Part shown: positions 22,014-34,708 of the stretch, piece after piece
Position numbering within the stretch: the stretch's first letter is position 1
Layout: every line of letters starts with the position of its first letter
NCBI GenBank assembly: GCA_035610835.1
Contig: CM069446.1
Coordinates: forward strand, 46,663,625 to 46,727,624
Direction of reading: 5' to 3'
Origin: Ophiura sarsii
Taxonomy: Eukaryota; Echinodermata; Ophiuroidea; Amphilepidida; Ophiuridae
DNA length: 64,000 nt
The notes under the pieces: model-generated
What the model was told of the DNA's origin: nothing
What the model saw: only the letters and a program-made list of their open reading frames with translations
The model's database searches: none
Made by a program: the position numbers and the translations under genes

Positions 22014-23408
22014 TTGCACATCCAGTCATGGTAAGTATAACGTTAGTGCATCCGTTATATACCTCCAATATTTTACTTTAAAGAAAAACAAATCTGTCTA
22101 TAATTTTCTTCATCATCTTTGCACATCCAGTCACGGTAAGTATGACGTTAGTGCATCCGTTATATACCTCCGACATTTTACTGCAAAGAAAGACAAACCT
22201 GTCTACAATTTTCTTCATCTTTGCAGACCGAGTCACGGATTAGGTACAACGTTAATGTATCAGATATAAAGACAGCAAAAAAAGTAACTCGGCTGTTGTA
22301 AAAGCACCTATAATTTTAAAATTGTTACTCATATTCTAAAAATGAATACCAGGAGACGGAAAATTTAATTACGGTAATTTTGACACCTTGTTTGTTAAAA
22401 TCGATAAAGTATTGTTATCGCGGTATGTGCTTACAGATGAAAAGTGCCCATTTCCATTGTTGCAGTAACTCCTATTGATCTCTCTGATTCAGCGTGAAGA
22501 TAATAGCGGGAATGTTGACCATCTTTACTGCACTTCTTGTTAAAAACATTTTACTGCTAAGACACAAATCATCTTGGATGCACCTTCACTCACGATTAAT
22601 ACAACGTTAGTGTTTCAGTTATATTTCATCAACATTTTAAGAGAAACAATTATGTCATCTGTACGCATCCAGTCACGGTAAGTACAACGTTAGCGCATCA
22701 GTTATATATCACTAACATTCTACTGTTTGTTAAACAAATTTGTCTACAAATAGTTCTCGATCATCTTTACACATTCAGTCCCAGTAAGTACTGCATTATA
22801 TCCAACATATTACCACAAAGAGAAACAAATCTGTCTACAAATGTCTCTATTATCTTTTCACATCGTCACAGTAGGTATATACAACGTTAGTGCATCAGTT
22901 ATATACATGTACCTCCAACAGTTGGACATCTTTGCTTCATCTGAAGTCACAGCATAAGTACAACGTTTGTGCATCAGCTATTATATCACAAACATTGTTC
23001 TGCCAAGAGAAACAAATCTCTCTACAAATGTCTTTATTGTAAATGTACACCCAGTCACGGTAAGTACAACTTTAGTGCATCAGTTATACATTATCAACAT
23101 TTTACTGCTAAGAGAAACAAATCTGTCTACAAATGTCTTGGTCATTATTGCACATCCTCACGGTAAGTACAACGTTAGTGCACCAGTTATATACCTCCAA
23201 CATTTGAACATCTTTGCTGCATCTCAAGTAACAGTAAGTACAACGTGTGCATCAGTTATATATCACCAACATTCTAAGAGAAAAAATCATGTCTACAAAT
23301 AGTTCTTGATCTAGTTTACACATCCAGTCACGGTAAGTACAATGCTAATGTATCAGGTTTTGTTTACACATCTAGTCACGGTCCGGTAAGTACAATGCTA
23401 ATATATCA
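22014..23408 (+). repeat. Satellite block c, copy 2
   Basis: Matches 19,566-20,960 with offset 2,448. The non-satellite stretch recurs at about 22,268. Confidence 0.75.
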
Positions 23409-23409
23409 C

Positions 23410-24446
23410 CAACATTTTCCTGCTAAGATAAACAAATCTGTCTACAAATTTCTTGATCATCTTTGCTGCTCCTCCAGTCACGGTAAGTACAACGTTAGTT
23501 CACTAATATATACCTCCAACATTTTGCTACTAAGAGAAACAAGTCTGTCTACAAATGTCTTGATCATATTTGCACATCCATTCTCGGTAAGTACAACGTT
23601 AGTGCATCAGTTATGTATCACCAACATTGTACTGCTGAGATGAACAAATCTGTCTACAAATATGTCTGGATTATCTTTGTTGCACCTCCAGTCACGGCAA
23701 ATACAACGTTAGTGCACTAGTTATATATTTCCAACATTTTTAAAGACATAATTCTGTCTACAAATATATCTTGATCATCTTTACACGTCCAGTCACGGTA
23801 AAACAACGCTAGTGCATCAGTTATATATAACCAACATTTCACTGCAAAGAGGATTAAATATGTCTACAAATTTCGTCATCCTTTTTGCACATAGCATCTA
23901 CGATGTTAGTGCATCAGTTATAATATATCACCAACATTTTACTGCTTAGTGAAACAATATGTCTACAAATAGTTCTTAATCATCTTTACACATCCAGTCA
24001 CGGTAAATACAACGTTAGTGCATCAGTTGTATCACCAACATTTTACTGCTAAGATAAACAAATCTGTCTACAAATATGTCTTGATTATCTTTGCTGCACC
24101 TCCTGTCACGGGGAGTACAACGTTAGTGCACTAGATACCTCCAACATTTTAAGAGACATTATTTTGTCTACAAATATTTCTTGATCATCTTTACACATCC
24201 AGTCACGGTAAGTACAACGTTAGTGCATCAGTTATATGTATCAACAACATCTTACTACCAAGATAAACAAATCTGTCTACAAATATTTCTTGACCATCTT
24301 TACTGCATTTCCAGTCACGATGAAAACAACGTTAGTGCATCAGTTATATATGCAAAACATTTGACTGCTAAGAGAAACAAATCTGTCTACACATTTCTTG
24401 ATCATCTCGGCTGCCCCCCACCCCCCCCCCCCCCCCCCCCCCCACA
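23410..24446 (+). repeat. Satellite block a, copy 3
   Basis: Matches copy 2 with offset 2,448, then joins to block b as in the first copy. Confidence 0.75.
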
Positions 24447-24848
24447 CACACACTCACGGTACGTACAACGTTAATGTTTCAGTTATATTTTACCAACATT
24501 TTAAGAAAAGTAATTCTGTCTAAAAATATTTCTTGATCATCTGTAAACATCCATTTACGGTAAAGTACAACATTTGTGCATCAGTTATATATCACCAACA
24601 ATTTACGGCTAAGATTAACTAATCTATTATATTCATAATATAAGTTAAAAGTTTAACGAGTTCGCCGTCGGACTAGTTTTAATCTGTCAAGCTTTCGTCA
24701 GGATTAGCTCTGACTTCTTCAGGACCAAATTATTATAATATTTAGCAAAACATAGAGATTGCCACTTCTCTATTGTTATCATCATTTTGGCTGCCGCTTG
24801 CCTGATGATTTAAGAGTAGGTGCCCTTTCCTACATGTAAACAAATGGT

Positions 24849-24864
24849 GGCTCTGAAAAGAGCC
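24849..24864 (-). other. Histone-type stem-loop, duplicate of first
   Basis: Minus strand GGCTCTTTTCAGAGCC followed by ACCA, identical to the copy at 18,515. Confidence 0.7.
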
Positions 24865-24904
24865 GTTCAGATGGATTGCCGCTTTTCCACTAAACAGATA
24901 TGGT

Positions 24905-24920
24905 GGCTCTGAAAAGAGCT
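24905..24920 (-). other. Histone-type stem-loop, duplicate of second
   Basis: Minus strand AGCTCTTTTCAGAGCC followed by ACCA, identical to the copy at 18,571. Confidence 0.65.
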
Positions 24921-25663
24921 CTTCGCGTAGGTTGCCACTGACCTACTATAAATTTGGCTCTAATAGAACCTCCAAAGGACTGCCCTTTGACCAATGGAAA
25001 TAATGTAGAGACTGCCCTTGTCTACTACAGACTGCAACAAGTCTAATGCACAGTATTGCGGTTGCACTTATCTGTAAAGATCGTTTAACAAATCTGTCTA
25101 CAAATTTCTTGATCATATTTGCACATCCAATCACGGTAAGTCCAACGTTAGTGCATCAGTTATGTATCACTAACATCGTACTGCTAAGATAAACAAATAT
25201 GTCTACAGATATTTCTTGACCATCTATACTGAAATTGCAGTAACGATGAAAACAACGTTATATATAGTTCATCAGTTATATATGCAAAATATTTTACTGC
25301 TAATAGAAACAAATATGTCTACACATTTATTTATCATCTTGTCTGCACCTCCACTCATGGTTAGTATATACAACGTAGTGCATCAGTTATAATGTATATC
25401 ACCATTACTTTAGGAGAAATTATCTGTCTACAAGTATTTCTTGATCATCCAATCTCGGTAAGTACAACGTTAAGGTATCAGTTATATATCACCAACATTT
25501 TACTGCAAAGAGGAACAAATATGCCTACGAATGTCTTGATCAATTTTGAACATCGTCACTGTAGGTACAACGTTAGTGTATCCGTTATACACCTTCAACA
25601 TGTGAACATATTTGCTGCACGTCAAGTCATGGTAAGTACAAATGCATCAGTTACATATCAGAT

Positions 25664-25864
25664 CTTTCAGAAACCTTTTTCACCTTTCAAAGTATTATCT
25701 AATGAATCACTGAACCAATTATAGGCATTTGTACTTGTATTAATGCATTTATCATGGTGATTCCAAATATTGTGATGAAATTCAATAATATTGACATTTT
25801 TGAAACATTTTGTGACATTTTGGAACAGTCGTCTGCAGACGCCTGCAGCGTGGAAAATATTAAA
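25664..25864. mobile_element. piggyBac-like MITE in block b, copy 2
   Basis: Duplicate of 19,330-19,530 at the same 6,334-base offset. Confidence 0.65.
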
Positions 25865-25899
25865 GAGAAACAAATCTATGTACACATTTCTTTATCAAC

Positions 25900-27300
25900 T
25901 TTGCACATCCAGTCATGGTAAGTATAACGTTAGTGCATCCGTTATATACCTCCAATATTTTACTTTAAAGAAAAACAAATCTGTCTATATTTTTCTTCAT
26001 CATCTTTGCACATCCAGTCACGGTAAGTATGACGTTAGTGCATCCGTTATATACCTCCGACATTTTACTGCAAAGAAAGACAAACCTGTCTACAATTTTC
26101 TTCATCTTTGCAGACCGAGTCACGGATTAGGTACAACGTTAATGTATCAGATGTAAAGACAGCAAAAAAAGTAACTCGGCTGTTGTAAAAGCACCTATAA
26201 TTTTAAAATTGTTACTCATATTCTAAAAATGAATACCAGGAGACGGAAAATTTAATTACGGTAATTTTGACACCTTGTTTGTTAAAATCGATAAAGTATT
26301 GTTATCGCGGTATGTGCTTACAGATGAAAAGTGCCCATTTCCATTGTTGCAGTAACTCCTATTGATCTCTCTGATTCAGCGTGAAGATAATAGCGGGAAT
26401 GTTGACCATCTTTACTGCACTTCTTGTTAAAAACATTTTACTGCTAAGACACAAATCATCTTGGATGCACCTTCACTCACGATTAATACAACGTTAGTGT
26501 TTCAGTTATATTTCATCAACATTTTAAGAGAAACAATTATGTCATCTGTACGCATCCAGTCACGGTAAGTACAACGTTAGCGCATCAGTTATATATCACT
26601 AACATTCTACTGTTTGTTAAACAAATTTGTCTACAAATAGTTCTCGATCATCTTTACACATTCAGTCCCAGTAAGTACTGCATTATATCCAACATATTAC
26701 CACAAAGAGAAACAAATCTGTCTACAAATGTCTCTATTATCTTTTCACATCGTCACAGTAGGTATATATACAACGTTAGTGCATCAGTTATATACCTCCA
26801 ACAGTTGGACATCTTTGCTGCATCTGAAGTCACAGCATAAGTACAACGTTAGTGCATCAGCTATTATATCACAAACACTGTTCTGCCAAGAGAAACAAAT
26901 CTCTCTACAAATGTCTTTATTGTAAATGTACACCCAGTCACGGTAAGTACAACGTTAGTGCATCAGTTATACATTATCAACATTTTACTGCTAAGAGAAA
27001 CAAATCTGTCTACAAATGTCTTGGTCATTTTTGCACATCCTCACGGTAAGTACAACGTTAGTGCACCAGTTATATACCTCCAACATTTGAACATCTTTGC
27101 TGCATCTCAAGTAACAGTAAGTACAACGTGTGCATCAGTTATATATCACCAACATTTTAAGAGAAAAAATCATGTCTACAAATAGTTCTTGATCTAGTTT
27201 ACACATCCAGTCACGGTAAGTACAATGCTAATGTATCAGGTTTTGTTTACACATCTAGTCACGGTCCGGTAAGTACAATGCTAATATATCACCAACATTT
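25900..27300 (+). repeat. Satellite block c, copy 3
   Basis: Matches 19,566-20,960 with offset 6,334, ending near the GTTTACACATCTAGTCACGG unit at 27,245. Ordinary satellite continues beyond it to 27,892. Confidence 0.75.
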
Positions 27301-27892
27301 TACTGCTAAGATAAACAAATCCGTCTACAAATATTTCTTGATCATCTTGGCTGCACTTCCAGTCACACAACGTTAGTACATCATTAATATATCTCCAACA
27401 TTTGAACATCTTTGCTGCATATCAAGACGCTGTAAGTACAACGTTAGTGCATCAACTATTATATCACAAACATTGTTCTGCCAAGAGAAAAAATCTCTCT
27501 CCAAAGTTCTTTATTATATTTACACATCCAGTCACGGTATGTACAACGTTAGTTCATCAGTTATATATCATCAACATTTTACTACAAAGAGAGACAGATA
27601 TATCTACTACTTTATCGGTCATCTTTGCTGCACTTTAAATCACTGTAAGTACCACGTTTAGTGCACTAGTTAAACACCTCCAACATTTTGCTACTAAAAA
27701 AAAATCTGTCTTCAAATTTCGTTATCATATTATTTGCACATCCAATCACGGTAAGTACAATGTCACATCAGTGCATCAGTTATGTATCACCAACTTTTAC
27801 TGCTAAGAGAAACAAATCTGTCTACAAATATTTCTTGACCATCTTTGCTGCACTTCCAGACACGGTGAGCAAGTCAGTGAGTGTTTTAGTTA

Positions 27893-29827
27893 TACACCTA
27901 TCAGTTGTAAGACGCACTATACGACCCCCGGGAGTGGTGCGTCACTTTACTGAGGTGCGTCAACTTCTCATGTAGGCCTACCATGACGCACCCTGTGTCA
28001 AAAAAACGACGGACCTTTGTCATCCAAATACGCACCCTCAGTCAATTTTTGGACGCACCATTGGTGGATTCTGACGGACCATGACGACACACCCCGTCGT
28101 CAGATATCGTTGACTAACCCGGATAAAACACGATGACTACTGAAAATGAAACTCCTTTTGATTCACGGGGATCTGCCCTTCAAGAGGAGAATTTTTATAT
28201 GCACAATAATGTCTGACTGGTATAAAATTCATAAAATATTTAACTGATTATCATAAACGTCAGGATGAGGATTCCTGAAACAATTTCGAGACATTTCCCA
28301 TTCTACCTTGACCCGTTCAGTGGCGTAACCAGGGGGTGGGGTGGGGGGGGGGGGGGGGGCATTCTTCATCCCTTGTTAGGCCTATTTACAATAAACGGGA
28401 GGTAAGTAGAAAATTGGGTTCTCGAAAGTGTATTTAAAACATTTGAACTTCGGATATTGGAAATTACACCTTCTATATTATATACCATCAAAGAATTAAG
28501 GGGGTATTTAAAAATACCAAAAACACTTCTGATTTAATCAATACCACCCATCAATATACTAAATTTCGAGAAAAGGCACCCCAAAACGCAGGCACATAAA
28601 CGTATACAACTATCAATGTGTCTTTATGTTCTTTTTTGTTTTTGGATGGGGGACTGTGATTAAGGGTGGTCATAACCGACTGTACAGTCATATCAGAGAC
28701 TGTCATTTCATTTCGGTGATGGGGACAGGGTAGAAAGCCTGGCAGGGGATGCCCCAACTCCCTCAGCTCGGCCGGGGCATGGCCTCGAATTTATTAACCG
28801 TTAACACCATTTGGCTTATTTCCGGGGCGGCTGGGCTCTAATAGTGTTTTGTTTTGTTCAAATCAAATATCTCCCAGTTTTTTCTCTCTTTTTATTCCCT
28901 TTCAATACCCGACTTTTTGTTGGTTGATGTCTGTGTCCGTGAGCTTGATTGACAAATTCTGTGTGACCTTTCCTCCGGGGGGGGGGGGGGGGGGTACTTG
29001 CCTATTTACTGCGGTATATGGGATAGTGCTGCTTAAAAAAAACCATAATGGGGTATGATTTTGTGATGGGTCTATTTTAAAATCCTTACAAATGGGTATT
29101 TTTTCGCGAATTGCGAAAATTGGGTCTAGTTTTCCACACAAAAAATCTTTACAAATGGGTCTATTTTCGCGAATTGCGAAAATGTGGTCTATTTACCAGA
29201 TAATTTGCGAACGGGGGTCTATAAATGAAGCAAAATCCTTTGAAATAGGTACCATTTTTCCACAAATCACCCTTAGAAATGGGTAGGTTTTTTTATTTGA
29301 ATCTCCTGCCGCACATCCCCGACCAAATCCAAGTCCGGGGCCTGTCCTCCTACCGCTGCTGTTGTTAGATTGTTCTGCGCTTGTGCGGTATAGCGCAATG
29401 CTGATCCCCTATCTTATACGTGACACTACTCTCAAAATGAAAGGTTCTCGGTATACTGTCGGTTCCTTGTTTTTTCCGTTTGCCAAACTCTTGCACACAT
29501 GCAATGGCGATCGAGTGATTTCAGGCATTTTAGAACATGCGGTATAAAATATCGGATAAGTGATGTTTGCGGTATTCAAATAGAGCCTGTTTGGTGGTTT
29601 AGTATAGCATACGGTATATTTAAAGGTCGTATTTTGTTGTTCGTAAAAAGATTACACTGTGACACACCCATGTAAAGTGACGGACCTTGACGCACACTTC
29701 GTCAATTTTTTGACGGACCAAAGGCTGCCATTGACGTACCCTCCGTCAAAAATGTGGTGGTAAACGACACACACATAACGCACCTCTCCCGGGGGTCATA
29801 TAGTGCGTCTTACAACTGATAGGTGTA
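27893..29827. mobile_element. 1.9-kb DNA transposon with subterminal GACGCACC repeats
   Basis: Inserted in the satellite. Termini TACACCTATCAGTTGTAAGA and the complement form inverted repeats of about 50 bases continuing through GACCCCCGGGAG. TTA lies directly outside each end (27,890-27,892 and 29,828-29,830), and removing the element with one TTA restores the usual satellite string GTTATATATC. Both ends carry clusters of GACGCACC/GACGGACC-type octamers in both orientations (27,945-28,100 and 29,660-29,780), typical of subterminal transposase-binding repeats. The interior has poly-G runs near 28,345 and 28,978 and a repeated CGCGAATTGCGAAAA segment near 29,100-29,190. No transposase frame is visible, and the superfamily is unknown. 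Confidence 0.8.
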
Positions 29828-30246
29828 TTATATATCACCAACATTTAAAGATAAACAAATCTGTCTACAAATTGTTCTTAATCTTGTTTACACATCCAGT
29901 CACGGTAAGTACAATGCTAATGTATCAGTTATATATCACCAACATTTTACTGCTAAGATAAACAAATCTGTCGACAAATATTTCTTGATCATCTTGGCTG
30001 CACATCCAGTCAAAGTAACTTCAACATTAGTGGATCAGTTAATCTTACAAACATTTTACTGCTAAGAGGAACACATCTGTCTACGAATGTCTTCATCATT
30101 TTTGCATATCGTCACAGTAAATAAAGCATTAGTACATCAGTTATGTACCTCCAACATTTGAACATAATTGCTGCACCTCAAGTCACATCAAGTATAACGT
30201 TAGCGCATCAGTATATCACAAATATTTGACTGCTTAGTTAACAAAT
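29828..30246 (+). repeat. Satellite continuation between two insertions
   Basis: Four diverged ~105-bp units between the 1.9-kb transposon and the 0.8-kb element. Confidence 0.75.
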
Positions 30247-31028
30247 GAAGAGCTTATTTCCAAAAGGTGCTAACTCTACTTTAAAAAAAAAATGAGTTAG
30301 GTGCAGAACATGAAAAAGAGTTACAAAATACAACTTTTAACCTTTGGTCCACATCTGTAGCATGTTCGGGTCCAAAGTTATGACCCTCGGCAATTTCCGG
30401 AAATTTGCGAACATTTCCGGAAATTCCCGGAAATTTGAATATAATTCACTATTCTAAGGCCAAAATTGTAGAAATATGGTTTTTTTTATGGTGATAGAAC
30501 ATTGATATGAATCTCCTTAACAAAATTCAATGAAAAAAGGTAAGATTATTGGGACTTTTGTTTGTAAAATTGCACACGAACAAAATTGTTGTTGTTTCAT
30601 AATATGTGCAAAATTGTCAAAAATTACAGTTTTCTCAGGAAATAACAAAATATCATAATTCAAAAAAATTATGAGGTATTTGAATGCGGTTTTCTGTTTT
30701 CAATGTTATTTGACAATGTCTTTCAGGTGCACTTTATTTCTAAGTAAAGATTTTTTGGAAAAGTGGTTTCTGAAAATTGGTCGAGACATTTTTGTTCCAA
30801 AGGGCGCTAACTCCACTCGTTTCCGAAAATAAAGAAAATCATAGGAAATACAGTGGAAATTTAAAAAAAAAAAGAATTCAAACACGTTTTTAAGCTTCCA
30901 CGTGTGGTATGTTTCATTGGGCAGAAAATAAACTTAATCAAAAAAGTGCAACATCCTCATATTAAAAAACGTTGCTTTTCTCCTATTTCATTTTTATGGA
31001 GTTAGCGCCTTTTGGAAGTAAACTCTTC
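30247..31028. mobile_element. 0.8-kb inverted-repeat element, AAAT duplication
   Basis: The left end GAAGAGCTTATTTCCAAAAG and the reverse complement of the right end (GAAGAGTTTACTTCCAAAAG) are inverted repeats continuing into GCGCTAACTC. AAAT lies on both flanks (30,243-30,246 and 31,029-31,032), and the empty site ACAAATATGTC matches normal satellite. There is no coding frame. The interior contains a repeated GGAAATTYCGGAA-type stretch near 30,395-30,435. Confidence 0.75.
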
Positions 31029-31915
31029 AAATATGTCTATAAATAGTTCTTAATCGTATGTGCACATCCAGTTACGGTAAGTACAACGATAATGCACTAG
31101 TTCTATACCTCAAACATTTTTGCTACTAAGAGGTACAAATCTGTCTACAAATGTCTTCATCATTTTTGCACATCGTCACAGTAAATACAACGTTAGTGCA
31201 TCAGTTATATATCACCAACATTTGAACATCTTTGCTGCACCTCAAGTCACGGTAAGTACAATGTTAGTGCATCAGCCAGCTATCACAAACATTGTTCTGC
31301 CGAGAGAGTCATACCTGTCTACAAATTTCTTAATCATATTTGCACATCCAGTTACGGTGAGTACAATCTAGTGCTTAAGTTATACATCACCAACATTTTA
31401 AGAGAAATAATTCGGTCAACAAATATTTCTTGATCATCTTTACACACCCAGTTACGGTAAGTACAACGTTTAGTGCATCACTTATATATCGCCAACATTT
31501 TACTGCTTCGTGAAACAAATATGTCTACAAATAGTTCTTGATCATCTTTACACATCAAGTCACGGTAAGTACAACGTTAATGTATCAATTATAGCACTAA
31601 CATCTTACTGCTAAGAGGAGCAAATCTATCTACAAGCGTCTTCATCATTTTGGCACATCGTCACAGTAAGTACAACGTTTTAGTACGTCAGTTATATACC
31701 TCCAACATTTTACTAAAAAGAGAGACAAACATATTATCTACTACTTTCTTGATCATCTTTGCCGTACAAAGTTTTCGCACTAGTTATATACCTCCAATAT
31801 TTTGCTACTAAGAGAAACACATCTGTCTACAAATTTCGTCTACATATTTGCCCATCCAGTCACGATAAGTACAACGTTAGTGCATCAGTTGTACCACCAA
31901 TATTTTACTGCTTAG

Positions 31916-32290
31916 GGGCGATATCCAAACTCTACAGTGATTTTAAAGCATTTTTCTAGCGATTTTACAACGATATTCCAACGGTATTTCGTTCTATTGT
32001 TAAAAGCATCGGAAAAAGATCGGTGATTAACTAGAAACCTCTCTACTTATCTGGCGTTAACAATAGAACTATTGTAGTACTCTCGATGGCTGCATTAGTG
32101 AAGCAGACAGATCAAAGGCGCAAGGAAGGTTGTGTTATATTCTTTAAGAAATACTATAATATAGTATTTCTTAAAGAATATAACAATAGAACGAAATTGC
32201 TTTTAACAATAGAACGAAATACCGTTGGAATATCGTTGTAAAATCGCTAGAAAAATGCTTTCAAATCACTGTAGAGTTTGGATATCGCCC
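31916..32290. mobile_element. 375-bp foldback MITE, CTTAG duplication
   Basis: Arms of about 110 bases begin GGGCGATATCCAAACTCTAC and are nearly perfectly complementary. CTTAG lies at 31,911-31,915 and 32,291-32,295, a 5-bp target-site duplication that restores the satellite string TGCTTAGTGAAAC. A second, perfect palindrome of about 54 bases (32,133-32,186) sits inside the loop. Confidence 0.85.
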
Positions 32291-32430
32291 CTTAGTGAAA
32301 CACATATTTCTACAAATAGCTCTTGATCATCTTTACATATCCAGTGATTAACGTAACCGGACTTGATATCCCATAGTGCATTGGTAGTGTATACCCTAAG
32401 AGAACCAAGTTTGTCTACAGCAAACGAAAC

Positions 32431-34700
32431 ATATTTCAGATTGTTGCCAGTGGAATTCTGAGCGAAACCCCCGAATAATATTACATTTCATGCTTCCGAT
32501 TTGAAGATCCAGCCTCCACAAGAAACATGGTCAAAACGTGAATTTGTCAAAATTGCATGTTTTAACGGTGGGAAGGTGCGGGTGTACGCGCTTTTTAAAG
32601 AAAATTTCTCACCGAGGTCCTTTAACTATACTGACAAGTCTATAAAGGTCCGCTCGTATTGTTTACCCTATGAGGAATATCTCAAACTCAAAAATAACCT
32701 ATGCAACAATGGTTTTAGTGATGTTTAGCTGGAATTTATTATCAGTAATCTGGATTCAAAATTGTATATAATGCTCGGTTGTCCAATTAATATCACTACG
32801 CCTTACATACATACTAAAGAAGCCCGTTTTGCGTATGTTATTCTTGATCAATTCTGCAAATCATACATTAAACGTGCGTGGGCTGTTATATGTAAGATCA
32901 TGAACTCAAAGTGAGTCTATTGAGACTATTGTATACATGACTATTATTATATATAATAATTATTAATGTTCCTTCGTCTTGTTAATTATTGTATGTTTAT
33001 ATTCATACAATACAATCCATTCAGTCTATTCTTTGAATTGACGCGGGATTTTTGAAAGTGATGTAGACTCGCATGGATACAATGGGATTTTTAGCTTCTT
33101 ATAGTTTTGGTGAACAAAGTTCAGTAGTCTGCCTCGATTCTGCTGTATGCATCAGAAATGTAGCAATATTTGATTCAATATTACAGTTTTCGGTCAACTT
33201 CGGTCACGATCATATCATCATAAATCGGTACAATATACGAGTAAGTTTATTTTGAACTATGTCAGAATTACAGGAAATTGCAGGAAATACGTGAAAATGA
33301 CCAAATTGTCGAACTTATTTCCTAATAATTCACAGTTTGGGAATCAAATTTCCCTAAACAGAATGACGTATTCAATAATTCGTAACTTTCCGAATATACC
33401 GCCGATTTCGGTAGATGTTTTGCTGAAATGTTCGTTTCCCTGCGATCTCTTTCGGTGGTGTAAACTATTATCACGCATGCTTACGAGGGACCAAACATCC
33501 ATTATCTTTAAATTAAGAAAATAGATGTTATGCCACTCGTACGCATGCGTGATAAAAATTAACAAATAATATCTAGAAACAGTTTTAGTGTGATACGTAC
33601 ACGGGACATCAAAACCACTCGAGTGTGGAGGTTGGTCGCGGCTATACACATGTCTTGAAAGGCCGATTCAAGGAGGATTATTCTTACGATATACAATAGG
33701 GTGATAATTGATCATGAAAGAAGGGAATAGGATTAGAAATAGGGCTAATCTGCGAGTCAGCTCCTCCTCTATAGCTGCGTTCAGACAGGCGTAAATTCGT
33801 AAAGAGTAAGATCGGATAACGATTGTCCATGTTAAACTTGCGAGTAGTGACCGTGTGGACGGCACCCGTGTTAACTAATCCGACCTTACTTCGAACCGAT
33901 TTAATCCTGAGATTTCTCAGGAGTAACGAGCTTAACACGAGCTGCAGTTCGGATTAGCACGCCCGTGTTGATGCACTTAACACGGTCTCTGGTGTAAATG
34001 CGACGTTTCGATGTATAAGGCATAGTAACATAAATAACATGTTTCCCGTCCGGACATTTTACAAAAAGGAGGAGGGAGGGTCTTACTATTTACTATTTTC
34101 CAATTGTTTACTGTTTTTTCCAAGATGGCCGACAAGTCGAAAGTGACCAACTGACTGTGTCGGGGACACTCCTAAACAGATTTTCCACTATACTTGCCAG
34201 AGAAACAAAAAACCCATCTAAATTCAGTACATTTTGTTTATTATTTGTGCAATAGACGTATTGCCTGTAAAATGATATACGGTAATACTGTAAAGATTTG
34301 TAACTAAATATTTGCATATATAGTTTTTTCTCTTCAATTTGGGTCAGATAAAATTATATTGTTGTTTGTAGCCTATGCATGTCTGCGATCTGGCAAAGAA
34401 AGATGTTTCATTTACAGTAGACCAGCCAAAGGCAATAAATGTGCTTTAAAGTAATTTATCACGGCATTTTTTGTTATAGCTTGACACCCAGGTTAATTTC
34501 GAAAGCTTTCGAATGAAGGGGGATGACAAAAATAGAAATTGGTTTTTGGGCCGTTTTCAGCATAAAAAGACCATTTTTGGGCAAAAAGTGTGTTTTTTGC
34601 GTTTTCTGTATACATTTTATCTTTGAACAATTAACTATCCACCACTAATCAGTTCGACGTCGTTTAATCTATATTTAAGGAATAATTCGTACCTAAAGCT
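32431..34700. other. Mostly unannotated intergenic DNA
   Basis: I recognise no gene here. An open stretch at 32,462-32,728 (+) has ordinary amino-acid composition (contains FVKIACFNGGKVRVYALF) and is preceded in frame by a stop at about 32,459. It could be a last exon or a fossil but matches no family I know. A repeated AACACG-rich segment lies near 33,860-34,000. Nothing else is supported. Confidence 0.35.
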
Positions 34701-34708
34701 GCTAAAAT

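Larger units (their letters stand above)
24620..25084 (-). mobile_element. Hairpin cassette, copy 2 (carried by block duplication)
   Basis: Duplicate of 18,286-18,750 with the same flanking TTAAC. Differences are rare, for example CGCGTAGG at 24,922 instead of CACGTAGG, so it arose by duplication of the whole block and not by a second insertion. Confidence 0.6.
24452..25900 (+). repeat. Satellite block b, copy 2
   Basis: Matches 18,118-19,566 with offset 6,334, including the hairpin cassette and the MITE. Confidence 0.8.
14882..32430 (+). repeat. 17-kb satellite of ~105-bp intron-like units
   Basis: Well over a hundred diverged units tile this region. A typical unit reads GTAAGTACAACGTTAGTGC, then CAGTTATATATCACCAACA, then TTTTACTGCTAAGAGAAAC, then AAATCTGTCTACAAAT, then a pyrimidine-rich TTCTTGATCATCTTTGC and CACATCCAG-TCACG, after which the next GTAAGT follows. 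Unit length is usually 100-110 bases, with some near 70. It is interrupted by transposons listed separately and by poly-C/(CA)n runs at 18,061, 21,965 and 24,419. Long frames across it exist in two registers, change register often and resemble no protein; I treat them as accidental. Confidence 0.9.

Noticed and set aside
28849..29286. Short frames around the poly-G run and CGCGAATTGCGAAAA repeats
   Set aside because: They lie inside a TIR-bounded DNA transposon, are low-complexity and have no recognisable motif.
14882..32430. Long frames in the satellite with repeated SSHGKYNVSASVIY-like peptides as a repetitive protein
   Set aside because: Two different frames are open at once, units vary in length so the frame keeps breaking, poly-C and transposon insertions interrupt it, and composition matches translated satellite.
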